A stretch of DNA of 64,000 nt, taken from positions 18,465,001 to 18,529,000 of the forward strand of contig CM036626.1 in NCBI GenBank assembly GCA_020746105.1, written 5' to 3'. Numbering within the stretch: position 1 is the first letter of the stretch; each line of letters opens with the position of its first letter. Positions 23,064 to 35,209 of this stretch are shown here, one piece after another. The stretch is from Trogon surrucura (Eukaryota > Chordata > Aves > Trogoniformes > Trogonidae). The notes under the pieces are model-generated. The model was not told the DNA's origin. It saw only the letters and a program-made list of their open reading frames with translations, and did no database searches. A program made the translations under genes and the position numbers.

Positions 23064-23964
23064 CTGTGAGAAGAAAAACTCGAACACGGTACTTCAGAGT
23101 AGTGAATCTCGCCCTTCCAGGCAAAGCTGCCAGATTTAGTGATGAGTGGGTGCTGGTTTTTTGCTTCTGCAAAGCATCTCCACAATCTCCATTCAAGTAC
23201 TGTGGACGGGCAGACTTCCCTTCTTGGTTGTCTCCTTTACTCTGCAACTTGAAACCCACTGTTCTGTGGAGCGGTGAGTGCTTTGCTTATTTCTTGTTGG
23301 ACCACCCAGTGTATCTTTCACGCTGTGCCTTGAGCTGATATTTGGCAGGCTGGTGTTGTGCTCCTTGTTCTCGAGTTGCAAGGACACCTCAAGTTCTCCC
23401 TTGGAAAAGGTTGGTTTTATGGTATAGATGTTCAAATAGGGATGCGGCAGCCAAGAAAGTCAATGTGTTCTTTCTTCATTTGTATGCTCTTGGAGGTTTG
23501 TTGCTTCAGAGATGAATGACAGAGATGATCTCATCTTTCCTTTTTCAGTTCGTGCTCGTGGAATGTGTGCATTTCCACAAACGTGCGTTCACTGTGTGCG
23601 ATTTGATGTATCACCGAAAGCCTCAGGCTTTCTCATTAGGCTTTTCTCTGGTTGTTGATAACTGGTGGGCTGAAAGGGGTTGTTGCTGGCTGTGGGAGGG
23701 ATGGGGTATTACATGCAACCTGAATGCACCGAGGGGCTGGATGGCACAGAGGGTGGCTGGACCACTGGCACTGCTGTACTGGGATGCTGCTGGCACATCT
23801 TCAGTACCAATTCAAGCTTTATTTAAAGAAAATCTGCTGCCTCTAAACTAACTAAAACATTTCCAAGCCAAACTGTTGTCTGTTACCACTAATACTTTTT
23901 TTTAATCACTGATATTTTAATCTGCTGTTAGTGATATTAATGTAATTTTTTCTTTGTGTTTCAG

Positions 23965-24051
23965 TTCTAATGGTCTCTATAATGCCATTAACTCTCTGGG
24001 AGCTCAAGCATAGTCCATCAGAAGAAAACCTCAGAACAGCAACCATCAAAT
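23965..24051 (+). other. Candidate internal exon (unproven)
   Basis: The acceptor TTTTTTCTTTGTGTTTCAG ends at 23964 and the donor AAAT/GTAAGTGA begins at 24052, giving an 87-base segment. Only the third frame is open. That is the frame that would continue from the open frame of the candidate exon at 15999-16078 (one leftover base plus two). No known protein is recognised. It may belong to a long non-coding RNA or be chance. Confidence 0.25.
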
Positions 24052-27000
24052 GTAAGTGATACTGACCATATACAGTTAACAATCAAGTGTAATTGCAAGG
24101 AATAGTGCTTGGAATAGATGACTATACTCCAGCCCCAGGGCACTGTAGCAGATGCAGCATAAGGTTTAATAAACTAGGTCCCTGTTGCCAGTATTACTAT
24201 ATAAGAGTAATAATAACACTGAGAGTGAAAGCATCCATCAAAAGCTGACAAATCTGACACAGATCATACATATGCACATGCAGATACTAAAGATGCTACT
24301 TAAATATGATGGAAGTGTTAATTCTTTAGAGGTCTTAATGAAGCATCATTTTGTGCTTATTACTCCTTTCATGTGAAGTTATTTTTGTGAAACAATTATT
24401 TGAGCCTTGTTGGAAAGGGTGCTTGTAATTGCAAAAGTGAATATCGATATGTTGCCTGATAAATCATAGGCACAATAGCTCTATTCAGAGAGGTGCTTAC
24501 AGTTAAATCTTAGTTAAAACTTTCAATGTAGTGAATATATACACTTATTTTGAGCACAGAGGCTGTGTCTGTCTTGTTCCATATTACACGAAAAAATCCT
24601 GCTAGACAAGTGACTCTTGTTTCAGTCTGTGGGTGGCCCAGCTGTAGAAGTACACCTTTTCAAAAACCAGAAAAAAAATGTATGTATGATTATAAAGAGT
24701 TTGTGTTAGGGATATTTTTCTTAATTTTTTTTTTTTAAAGAAGTCCCAACCCAAATACCAATAAGGGTATTCTTTGGAGGTGACAGGCTATTGCTGCTGT
24801 TAGCCGTGAGAGTACCCCATGTGGGGGGCTGACCTCTGCACTGGAGCTGGCAGCATTGTCTATGGGACCCAGCCCTGACTTAGTATTTAGGCAGGTGTGA
24901 CAGTTTTGGCAGTGGCCTGATGGGCTGTGCCATCCTTCCTCCTCCTCTGTAACAGCTGTTCCATCTAAGATATATTGGTGAAAACGAGCGTGGGCATGAG
25001 TGGCTGGGGGAGAAGCTGTACCAATAACTTGATTGTCATGGCAAGACCTAGTAAGTTATCCCTGGTTTGTGGTTTGGGTTAAGTAATTTTCCTCGTGTCC
25101 TCAAACATGCTGGTCGCAGCCTGCAGGCGTAGGGATTTCCTCTCATGTGACCCATCAGTTTGGAGCAAAGCAAGCCCAAGCTCTGCTGAACACTTCTTCC
25201 CACTGATGGTAGTGAGAGACCCAGGGAGACTGGGTAGCAGGGTGTTTGTGCCTCAAAGCCAGTGCAAGTGAGATTGGAATAAGCTTGGTTGGGCTTTTAT
25301 TGGAGCCTGTTGCTGAAAAATTGCACTTAATTTTCAAACAAACATCCTATTTGCACTCAAATGCAAATGCTACCATTTCTGTAAACTTGTTGCAGGTGCT
25401 TAAATTTGGCATCTGCTCCAGTGGAGTTAATAAAACAAGTAAAGGAAAACATAGCCATGAGACTAGCTTAATATTACCATAGGGACTGCCTTGGTTCCTT
25501 TGAAAATGTGTGCTAATGAGTAAGCTAATCAATAAACTTCCTCTTTTCTTTCTGTGTAAAATGTGTGGCTATTGGAGCATTTAGTCTTTGACCTTCCAAG
25601 TTAAAGCATTGCAGAATATTAATATTATATATCCCTTTGAAGGGATTTAGACTGAGAGAGAGACCCTCTGAATATTGTCTCTGGATGCAACTGTTCAGCC
25701 TTCCAAGGCTCCTACTCTGGGAATGTTCAGGAGCTTGGGTCTGTCTTGGAGTCTTTCCTTGTGCTGACTGACCATTAGGAACCATGTAGAAGTGTTTAAA
25801 TCACAGCACCTGGTGCTTCCCAATTCAGGGAGGTGATATATAGGCCACAGTAGAGATCATGTTTGTTGAAGTTAATGTCCTTTAAGTGTGTTCTTTGTGT
25901 GTCTTGTTAGATATATTTGTAGCCAATGACCAATAAAATCATTATTGGATTTTGCTGTGGTTTTTTTTTTTCCCCCCAAATGTGTGATATATTCTCAGTT
26001 TCCAAAGAGGTGGAGTTTATTTATACTGTATTGCTCTGCTGCAAGAGCTAATATATTAAACATTTTCCCAAAGGATATCTGTGGTCTTCAATTAACTTTT
26101 TGTCCCTGTAGGCCTATGATATAGCATTATACAATATTTGGTCAGTACCCTGCTCTTCTACTCTTGTGTAGGACTTATTGGCTCTCATTTCCTGGGGGAG
26201 CATTATGAGTGCAGACAGGAAGAATGCATCAAATGAAAAGTTAATTGTGTTTAAGCTGTGGGTGACAGGGGGAAACAGGATTGGGACTTCCATTCTATTG
26301 TGCTTCTATAATAAGAAAAGCTAAATATGCAGTTTCCTAGGCTGCTAACCCAGGAAAGCAGGGGGAAGAAATCACCTCAGCCACAGAAAGGACAAAATAT
26401 AAAAGGTACAAGCAGCCACAGGAAACTTCATACTTTGGTTTGAAAGCTGGTTCCAGGATGATGGAAGTAGTAGCATGCTGGTGTTCATAGCGGCTGCTTC
26501 CTGAGGAAGGGTAAAAGCCTGTCTGCTTCCCAAAGGCTGCGGCCATTTGCCCTGTTATCCCACTTCCATTGTGTGTGAAAGCAGCGGTGAGGGATGGCGT
26601 AGAGGAACTTAACCCTTTAAAAGTTCATCATAAATCATTACATTGTGTTTGATGTCAGGCTGTGGGCAGCTTCACACCAGAGCCTTGGCTGGTGTGGGTT
26701 CTTCCAGGGGGCAGCCAAATGAGGCACATCTGAGACTAGACAGCGAGCCACATCCAGCAGTTCTGAGAGCTCCAGACCCAGCTACATGGCTTACTCATGC
26801 AAAAACTACTTGATTTTTTTTTTTTGCAAGGACAGGAGTTCCCAAGGGGATGATAACACACGAAATAGCAGCTGTTTTGGAGCAGCATTTCCAATCCCCT
26901 TCTCATTGGAGGTGTCCCTATTGCTTAAAAGTGATTTTCATTGGAAAAGCTCCAACTGTCAGCAGCAATTTACCCAGCAAGGGTCTGTTATTTTCTACCG

Positions 27001-28216
27001 TAATATGGTTAACGGGGTTTTGTGGAAGTGGATCTTCAGATGCCTGCTTGATCTGTGGAAGAGTATTTCCCCCCTGGGTTTCAGTAACACAGTTCTAGAC
27101 TTGCATTTTTTGGGTTTAAGGTTTTTTTACAACTTGGTGAAAATAACTAGATCAGACAGACACGTGGCTTCTGATTTAGTTCTGTGCCTTGTGCACAAGA
27201 TGCTTGAAGTCTTCCTCATCGCTGGCATTTCAATCCAGGTTTCTTTGAGCCTTGACCACAGTTTACTCAAAAATTCATAAACTGGAGAGATTGTGAGGTT
27301 TGTGATTTTACTGAAAATGGATTATGTTTGTCTAGAATTTATCATAACCTTTGATCATATTTCAGGCTTCAATGGCAGAGGGCTGTTCCAGAGATAGAGC
27401 TTCATTAACTTCTGGTAAATGGAGAATGAAGTGTAGGAGAAGGTGGGGGTGGGCAAGACAGAGCAAAATGCTGCTGTGTGATAATTCACTCAGTTTGATT
27501 TGAATATTGCCACCGTCTATAGAGTGCACAAACTGGCATTCATTGAGTTGCAGCAGCTCAAGACCCTTCCCAGTGGTGAGCATGTGTGTTCTTGTAAATC
27601 AAAATTATTAACTGGTGTGCTGGGATCTAGTGTGCCAACTGCACATGGCAAGCTACATCACCATTGTAGTTTTATTACTTGGATGGTTGTAATCTCTGGA
27701 GATCTTAATTGAGGTTTCATTGCACTGCTCATACATTTAATTAAAAAAAAAATCAGCCCCTGTCCTATGAGTTTAGTCTACTGTCCAGATTCTGCAAATA
27801 CCTGCATGTTCTTAACCTTATTAATGAGAACAGTTTTGCTGGAAATTGAGATTATGTAGAAATTTGATTTTATGACAATCATGAACCAAGCAGTGAAGCT
27901 TTCTGTATGCCCTGCTGTGGTTCTGTTAGGTCAATACTCATGATGCTGCTGTTTAAGCAAGGCAGAATACTAGTAAACATGTGTTCAGTTGTTAGCACAT
28001 GACATACCTTGTCACAGCAGAACGTGAGGAGTTATGCCCTGCATTCCCTTTGTATCTAGGTACACTAATCTAATTGCTCTGAATTTTGCCATCCATGTGA
28101 TATGACAGGATGTGATTGACACCTGGTAACACAAGGAGAGTGATTGTCCCCCAGGCATCGTGACTGGCAATCCAGCTAAGTACTTCTCTGAAAGTAGCCT
28201 GGTGGGTGTGATCTTC
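24052..28216. other. Non-coding stretch, no gene seen
   Basis: Unique sequence. The 164-codon open frame at 26786-27280 (+) starts in a poly-T/Phe-rich run, has no domain and no splice or promoter context, and is taken as accidental. Confidence 0.5.
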
Positions 28217-28404
28217 AAAAAAAAAAATCACAGAATCATAGAATGGCCCAGGCTGGAAGGGACCTTAGAGATCATTTAATCCAACCTCCCTGTCATGGGC
28301 AGGGACGCCTCTCAACTAGATCAGGCAACACATGGGGACTGAAGGGGGATTGAACCCGCGACCTTGGTGTTATCAGCACTGCGCTCCAACTGAGTGAGCT
28401 AAAA
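28217..28404 (-). mobile_element. tRNA-Ile-derived SINE-like element with a CR1 3' tail
   Basis: Read on the minus strand, the element starts near 28404 with a tRNA-like head. It shows an A-box-like TAGCTCACTCAGTTGG (28386-28401), an anticodon-arm region CTGATAACACC matching tRNA-Ile, then AAGGTCGCGGGTTC and a B box GGTTCAATCC (28347-28356). At about 28331 it switches to a CR1 3' end with the TGCCCATGACAGGGAGGTTGGA motif area and AAGGTCCCTTCCAGCC, ending in the terminal octamers ATTCTATGATTCTGTGA at 28228. Beyond that is an A-run on the + strand (28217-28227). Such tRNA/CR1 chimeras are the known form of avian SINEs mobilised by CR1 machinery. The tail here is of the common CR1 type and does not look like the CR1-X-type tail I remember for the passerine TguSINE1. 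Confidence 0.75.
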
Positions 28405-31400
28405 TGTATAGAGGAGGGGAGGAAGTATTTAGTGTTTTAATGTACAGAAATTCCCACATGCATCAGCCTGCTTTAAGAATGCATAGATGAAGTACTAAAA
28501 TGAATTAAAGCTCCTCTCTCTGAGAGAATGGCTTTATTAAGAATGCAAGCCCACAGATGTGGCTGTGCCTGACTTCAACCGGTCTGTCCGTAATACCTCA
28601 ATCCAATCATCTTGTTTTGGTATTCAGGCTCTTTGTACAGAACACAAATTAGTTTAGAAAATGTATTTATCACTGAGATGGACAAAGCTAGTAACTGTCT
28701 TACATATTTCTTATGTGGTAGGGTTTTCTCTGCAGTTGGGCATTATCCAAACTGCTATTTATCACAATTTCTTTGTATATTGTTTTTCCATATAGTCTAA
28801 ACAAGAAAATAGACTTGCTGCTACACCTCTAATGTTGATGACAGTGCATTTTATAAAAAAAAAAAAAATCACCTGATACCAGGCATCATTAACTGCGATT
28901 AAAATAACTGGCAGTGGTTTGATGAGGAGCTGTAAAAGGGCATTTATAACTACCTTCTCAACCTTTAGTTTTTTTAACAAGACACTTAAATGCAGTTTCA
29001 GGTAGAATGAAATAAAGATGGTCACAGCTTGTATTCAGTCATGGAGAGATCTTGGAAGATGTCATTAGGACTCTTTAATTTAAACTTGGAATAGGATTAT
29101 TTTCTTGGGTAGATAAAAGGAGATTTGAGATAAGTACAGTTCTGCATGGATGATGGCGGAGGGGGAAAATAATCCTTTCCATTGACTTGTGATGGTCTGT
29201 AACTTAGTACAGTGATTTGGCATCTGATCTTGCTCAATTCTTACAGGGAAACTTAGGCTATCGGTGTAAGTACATGGTATGAATGCTGGATACGATACAC
29301 AAGTCCAAGAGTAACTGGACTTGTACCTTTCTACCAGCTGGATGCCATGAGTGCCATAGAAACTGTCCCCACAGGAGCCAGAGTGAGAATGTCCTGTATG
29401 GGAAACATTCGGTAATATCAGAGCGAGGTCATCATTTGGTTTAACTACCTGCAATAGATGAAGTAATGATTACACGTAAGAAAGAAGGAAAGCAAAGTTG
29501 TGTAAATGTGCTTAAAAAGGAGTGAAGCTAGTTGTTTCAGTTTCATTGGTAGTTGGTGGTGGGGGTGGGGGTAACAGCATGGCTCTGTGTGTGTTTGTTG
29601 CCACTGCAGAACCCACCAAAAGCCTGAAGTAAGTTTCTTTGTTAAAGAGTCTTGGACCAAGTTACAGAAGCAGCTCTGCTTGAGCTGTCACTAGGGCAAC
29701 TCAACCTGTCAACAGGGCAGTTCTGTTGATCAGTATCTTTAATGCTTTGCAGACCTTGCTAGTGGCCAATGTTAAAATCCTGGTGGAGTTTAATTACTAA
29801 GTATGTTTTTTTCCTTTCTGAGGGTTTATAGTGCTTTGTGTGAGAGAACACCTAGGTCTTTGGAGAACAGTATGATGCAAAGTGTCAGTTCTGTTAAGAT
29901 CCATTACGAGATGAAGATTCATGCTGGGGTGCAAATGGTACTTGGAGTCTCCCGCTACACGTGTGCCTGGCTCTAGCTAAATATCCCTCTGGAGACTGGC
30001 AGTTCCGTTGCTGCTCTCCTGATGCAGCTTGTTCCATCTGTCACTGATGCTTCAGTGCTTAAGTGACACATCTGAAACAGTAAGGGCCTGCATCTATTCT
30101 AACCAGTTTAGAACTCCTCAGAACTCTTCTGGCTTCTAAATCTAGGACCTAACTGAAAATAATAGTATTTGGGGAGAAAGAGGCTGTCCTCTGCTGTAGA
30201 AACCCATGATTACTGAACTCAGTAAAACAGCACTTTGAAGGTGGCAGGAGGGCTGTTATCAGTGCATAAAGGAGTTTATATGTGGGTCTATATATGGATT
30301 TCCCAAGATTTTGAATCTCAAGGAGAATTTAAAGCATCTGAATCTTTCATTATCTCAGCTTGGTAAAATATGAAGGCTTTTATGCTGTGGCACAGTGCTA
30401 TTTTATTACAATTTATTTTTTGATAGACCTCAGGAAGCAGGGGAATTATTTCAGACAGTCTAATTTATGGTCTAATATTTATATAGGACTGATTCACAAG
30501 TAATTAGGTATCTGTGCTTGTATTGAATTTCCTTTTAAAAAGCAATAACTTAAGTCTAAAGAAAATGCTGTGGAGTTTCACCCATTCTGAAGTCTAAAAG
30601 TGTTTGTTTTCCTAAACAAAGAAGGGATGACACTCATTTCCCTGCATGTAAAGTGATGCAGAAGCCTGTGTCTCTTTGGATACAGAAGAATGTAGGTTCA
30701 CTATTTTAATGCCCAGCAGCCACTGTGTGCCACGGTGGTGTTGTTCTCAATGCTAACTACATTATTTAGTGCTTCTATGAGAAGCAGCATTCTCTGGAAG
30801 AAACAGAGTTTGGAGTTCCTTAAATTTTGCCCCAGGATTTTTTTTTTTTTCCCTTCAAGTTGCAAAATCCACACACCTCTTCTGTGACTGTTTTGTGCTT
30901 GACAGACTTTCCTTAAAAACAGCAAATTGAGAGCAGCTAGGGTTTCTAAAGAAGCTATTGAAGAGCAAGAGAAGTAGGATGAGTGGGGAAGGAGGAGAGG
31001 GAAAATTTGTGCTGAAGAAGTCCGTAGAAAAAAATTTTGGATGAATCCTGGTACATCTAGAGTTGTCCAGAAATAATGCTGTTTGCCATTGTACACGCTA
31101 CACATGACAGAAGAACAGTAGTGGGTCTGTGTTCCTTTGTCCTTCATGATTCCTTTTGCCTTGGCTCCCTTTTTTCTTGTGTCAGAAGAATGCAACAGGG
31201 CCAAATGAAGGCTTTTTCTGAATTTAGCATATAGTACCCTCAGTCAGTACCACTTCCCAGTGTTATTGCTGTATGCTATTGGACTTTCACCCTTTGAAAA
31301 GGTGAAAAGCAGCTGGATTATTTCTAGCGTGTGCTAAAATATTGATAACATCGTATTTATTGAATGCAAGGTAAAAACTTCATCTTTCTGAAATTGAAGG

Positions 31401-34400
31401 CAAAACCTGTTGTCTTAGTAGCCTGCTCTTAAATGCTTCTTTTTTGACCTTGTCTAATATTGCGGGGTTTCTTTGTGTGGGCTGTTTGGGGGTGTGGTTT
31501 TTTTTGTTGTGGTGGGTTTTTTTTTTTAATTTTAAAATCTTTTGGGTTCACTTTTTGGCTTGCTCTCTGCCAAAGGGTAGTTTTCAGGTGCACAACTGTT
31601 TGAATAAAAGGGCTGGAGAAACTTTGGTAACTGTGCCATCTGCTCAAACGTAACAGGAGATTTCAGTGCTTCTATAGAAATTACAGAGCTAAAGTTCTAG
31701 TCTTTATTTTGGTTTTGGTGTTTACCCAAAAAGATTGAATATATTACTTTTATGTTTAATTTTTTTTACACTTTAAACATACATATTTGTGTTCTTTTCA
31801 TAGGTTAGCATATATGTTTTTTTTTTGTTTTGTCTTTTTTTGTGAGATCTTCTAAGTGGCTTTTGTTCCTGTCACTCCTGATGGGTGCCTCTCCAACGCC
31901 ACCTGCAAAAACTGAGGCACCTCTTAACCACTCGTCAAACTCTTGATATGGAAAGCAGCAAATAAGCTGCAGCAGATTGCGCGGGACACGTCTCACACGT
32001 TGCCCAGACCTCCCCTTTCTCCATGATCCTGTGATGGAAACCAGCCCTGCCCCAGAGCAACTGCTCTGGCAGCCCGTGGGCCTTGCTCTGGGCGGGTGGG
32101 CTGGTGGCACCGTGACGTTCCCACATGCGCTGCTGGCGGGAGGACAGGCTTGATGCATCAGGGTGGTCTTGCCTGAGCTCCCCAGAGACCAAGAATGCCA
32201 GTCACCTGATGTCATCTCTGCAGAAAGCTGCTACTTCAAACACATTTATACCCTTTGAGACCTGACTGTGTTCGGTTCATGCTATTGAAGTTGATAATTC
32301 TGTTCTTCCTGTGCGAATTTCCAAAATTCTTCTGTTGGGTGTGAGATCATGCTTGGTTATATTACTGTGCTGTTGCTTCATATTATAGTGCTACAAGGTG
32401 AATGAATTGCCCGAAGGGTCTTTTTCCTTTCAGTAATGGCAGGGTGATTTTCTCGGTTACAATGTTAGGTAGGCAATACTTTTTTTTTTTTTGGTCAACC
32501 TTTTCTTACAGTAATTAAATTGCAGACTGAATGCTGTGTTTTGGAAGGAACAGAGACTTTCAGAAGAAGGGCAAGGATTTGAAGCCAAAATTGCAATGGT
32601 CCTTTCCTAATGAAGTTCAAACTGTTTTTTCCAAGGGGCATAAATACTGTAATTTAGTTTCTTTTACAGGGAGACTGTACTGGATGCTAGCATCTTGTGG
32701 TTGGTTTTGACAAGTATTCAATGAATGGAATTACTTGGCATTTGGACAGGACTGTATATTGTACAGGATAGTGTGTCTCTTCCTCTTAATGGCTGTGAGA
32801 TAAAAAAAAAAAAGGAATGACTTAGGAACTTAATTTGGAGTTAAAAAAATTCAGCAGAATTGGGACAGTGTTATAAATGAGATTCCAGAATGATAAATGT
32901 GTTAAGACAACTTGCATGAAAAGTAACATCAAAGTATGCTTAATGTTTAAATATTTTGCCAACCAGGAGTGAGCTGAAGCTTGAGTACCTATGTGAACTT
33001 GCAAAGGAAGTATCAGAATTTCAAAACGCAGTAGTTAGTTCTGTTAGGAGCTGCCTAACCGTGGGGAAATATTTGAGGACATTGAATAATTGCTGGTGTT
33101 ATTTAGCTAGTGTTAATATTTGTCTTTACGTATATTTGGATACTTTCACTTGGCTAATTTTATTATAAGACCCTTTTCTTTTTAAGGCAGAAGGGTGGGG
33201 TGTGCAGGTGGGAATTACAAAGCCCTGTATGATGCTTTAATCCAAATCCAGCCATAGGTGCTGTCTTAAATTTCAGCTCCAGCTAGAGCACTGACACTCT
33301 TTGAGTATAGTTAGGTAAATAAGCTAATGAACTGCTTTCTTTTAAGAATTGTGTGAAGAGGTTGCAGGTTTGTGGAAACATCTTGGATGTTAAAAAAAAA
33401 ACCCAAACAACAAACTGTCTACCTGCTTGCTGCAAGCTAGAGTGAACTGGTATGTGAATAATTGATTTATTTATTTTTTTCCCCTACCATTCTTTTAAAA
33501 ATGCATAATTGTTACACTTGGGTTGTGAGTGACCAGAGCAAATAATACTCTGCATCCGGTTGGAGCTGCGGTAATATAAACCATACCACAGAATACCCAT
33601 TCTGAATTATTCTAATGGCTTAGAAACCTGCAGAGTTTCACATGCTGTGCTGGGCAATCCTGTATGTGGCAAAATTGAAGATGGCAGCGCCTGAGGTTCT
33701 GGAGCCTCTGCTGCTTTCCTGGCAACGCACGTGCCTTGGGAAGTGCTGAGCCCAGCGTTTGGTCTTGTTGTGATGAGGAAGCTGGAATGTGACATTTTTG
33801 GCTATCCATGGAGCCGTGTGTTAGGGAGCAAATAGAACTTGGTGCTTTCACTGCTCTTTTAAAGATGAATAGAAAAATATTATTTTGCGTCTGTAAACTT
33901 CGAGATTTTTCAAAACCACGTTGCTAGGGTGTGATTTTTGGGCTCGTAGTGTTGGAATGAAAGAGTGATATCTAGAAGACGGGTCTTAATAGTCAACTTG
34001 CCTAGAAATTATAGCACTTTCATACTAAGTGAAAGACCCTAATGCAAGTCCCTGCTCCAATTAATTTTTAATATGAGTTTTTTAGAAAACAGGGCTGAGG
34101 GAAGGGAAAAACACTGAAGTATTTGAGTGGGACATAAGAGAATAGTCATTTGGCTGGTGGCTAAAACCTGAAGTATTCTACATCTGAAGTTAGTCTCCCT
34201 GGACTACTGAAAATATATCTCACACATTTGCATGACTTGCATCAGAAATTTTATCCTATTTCTGAGAAGACTTGTACCATGGAAATCATTAGGTTTTCAG
34301 TAAAAATGTGTCTGCCAAACTGTACTTCCCTGGCCAGAAACCCAGAAGCCATTTGGCTGAAAAATTCTTATCTGAGTGTGTAAAGAAAACAGCAGTGATG

Positions 34401-35134
34401 TTACTAAGAAAAAATCTTTATCTGAAACAGTTTTTTTGGTCCATTTAGAGGCTTTCACACATTTAGTCTGATGGATATTGCATTGATTTCTGCCTATTTT
34501 TTGATATGTTGATTGTGTAATTTCTGCTTTTAAAGAGCATTTGTGTTGGATTTTTATATGTAAAAGCTCTAGAGGAACCATAGGTAAGGAAGGGTATCCA
34601 AGAAGAGTAAAACATTGTGTGATGCAAATCCATAGGTGATACAGTGTGAATTTTCATTCATAAATATTTCACTTGACATTCTCCAGAGTTGCTGATGATG
34701 GCTCTCTCTTTCCTTTCCCTGCACAAACCTTTTCAGCACCCTGGGCACTTGATCAGCTGGAGCCTGCACCCCTATGAGGTTTGGCAGCCTGGGAGGGAGC
34801 TGCCTCACTCGAGTGTCCTCAGGTGTGCTGCAAGCACTCTTGTCACTTTTACTGTGTGGGTAATAAGCTCAGAAACCTGCGGTCAGATTTAGTGAGTTCC
34901 TGAGGTATGGATTTCTGTGCCAGACTGTCTCCCCTGAGCATCTCTGGCTCCTGACTTGCACTTTAAGCAGTGTGCTGTCGTGGGGTGTGCATGGCTGTTC
35001 TGGGCTGCCTTTCACACGCAGAGTTGTGCTCCGTACAAACCCTGGGCCAGAAGGGACCTCCTGTGCACTAAAGCAATGCAGAGAGTAGTAAATGGGAGAA
35101 AACAAATTTGGCTATCCGTGTCAATTATAATTCC
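28405..35134. other. Non-coding stretch, no gene seen
   Basis: No recognised gene or dispersed repeat. A 167-codon minus-strand frame at 30701-31204 has no domain signature and is treated as accidental. Homopolymer T and A runs occur at 28853-28868, 30839-30850, 31820-31828 and 32479-32492. Confidence 0.5.
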
Positions 35135-35209
35135 CAAAGGCTACAGAGTAGCCTTTGTAACGATTCGAGCAAGAAGGACCAAAAAAATCCACTGCAGCAA
35201 AGGCTGCAG
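35135..35209. repeat. Pair of adjacent short hairpins with shared core
   Basis: The first is CAAAGGCTAC-AGA-GTAGCCTTTG (35135-35157), with perfect 10-bp arms. The second is CTGCAGC-AAAG-GCTGCAG (35192-35209), with perfect 7-bp arms. The two also share the direct repeat CAAAGGCT(A/G)CAGAGTA, about 63 bases apart. The role is unknown. Confidence 0.45.

Noticed and set aside
26786-27280. 164-codon + strand open frame
   Set aside because: Begins in a poly-T-encoded Phe run, has mixed composition and no domain. Within the range expected by chance in 64 kb.
28340-28404. Possible functional tRNA-Ile gene on the minus strand
   Set aside because: The acceptor stem is not paired, the D-arm is rearranged, and the sequence continues directly into a CR1 tail. 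It is a SINE head, not a tRNA gene.
30701-31204. 167-codon minus-strand open frame
   Set aside because: No domain or coding-type composition; Lys run from a poly-A/T tract; no exon signals.
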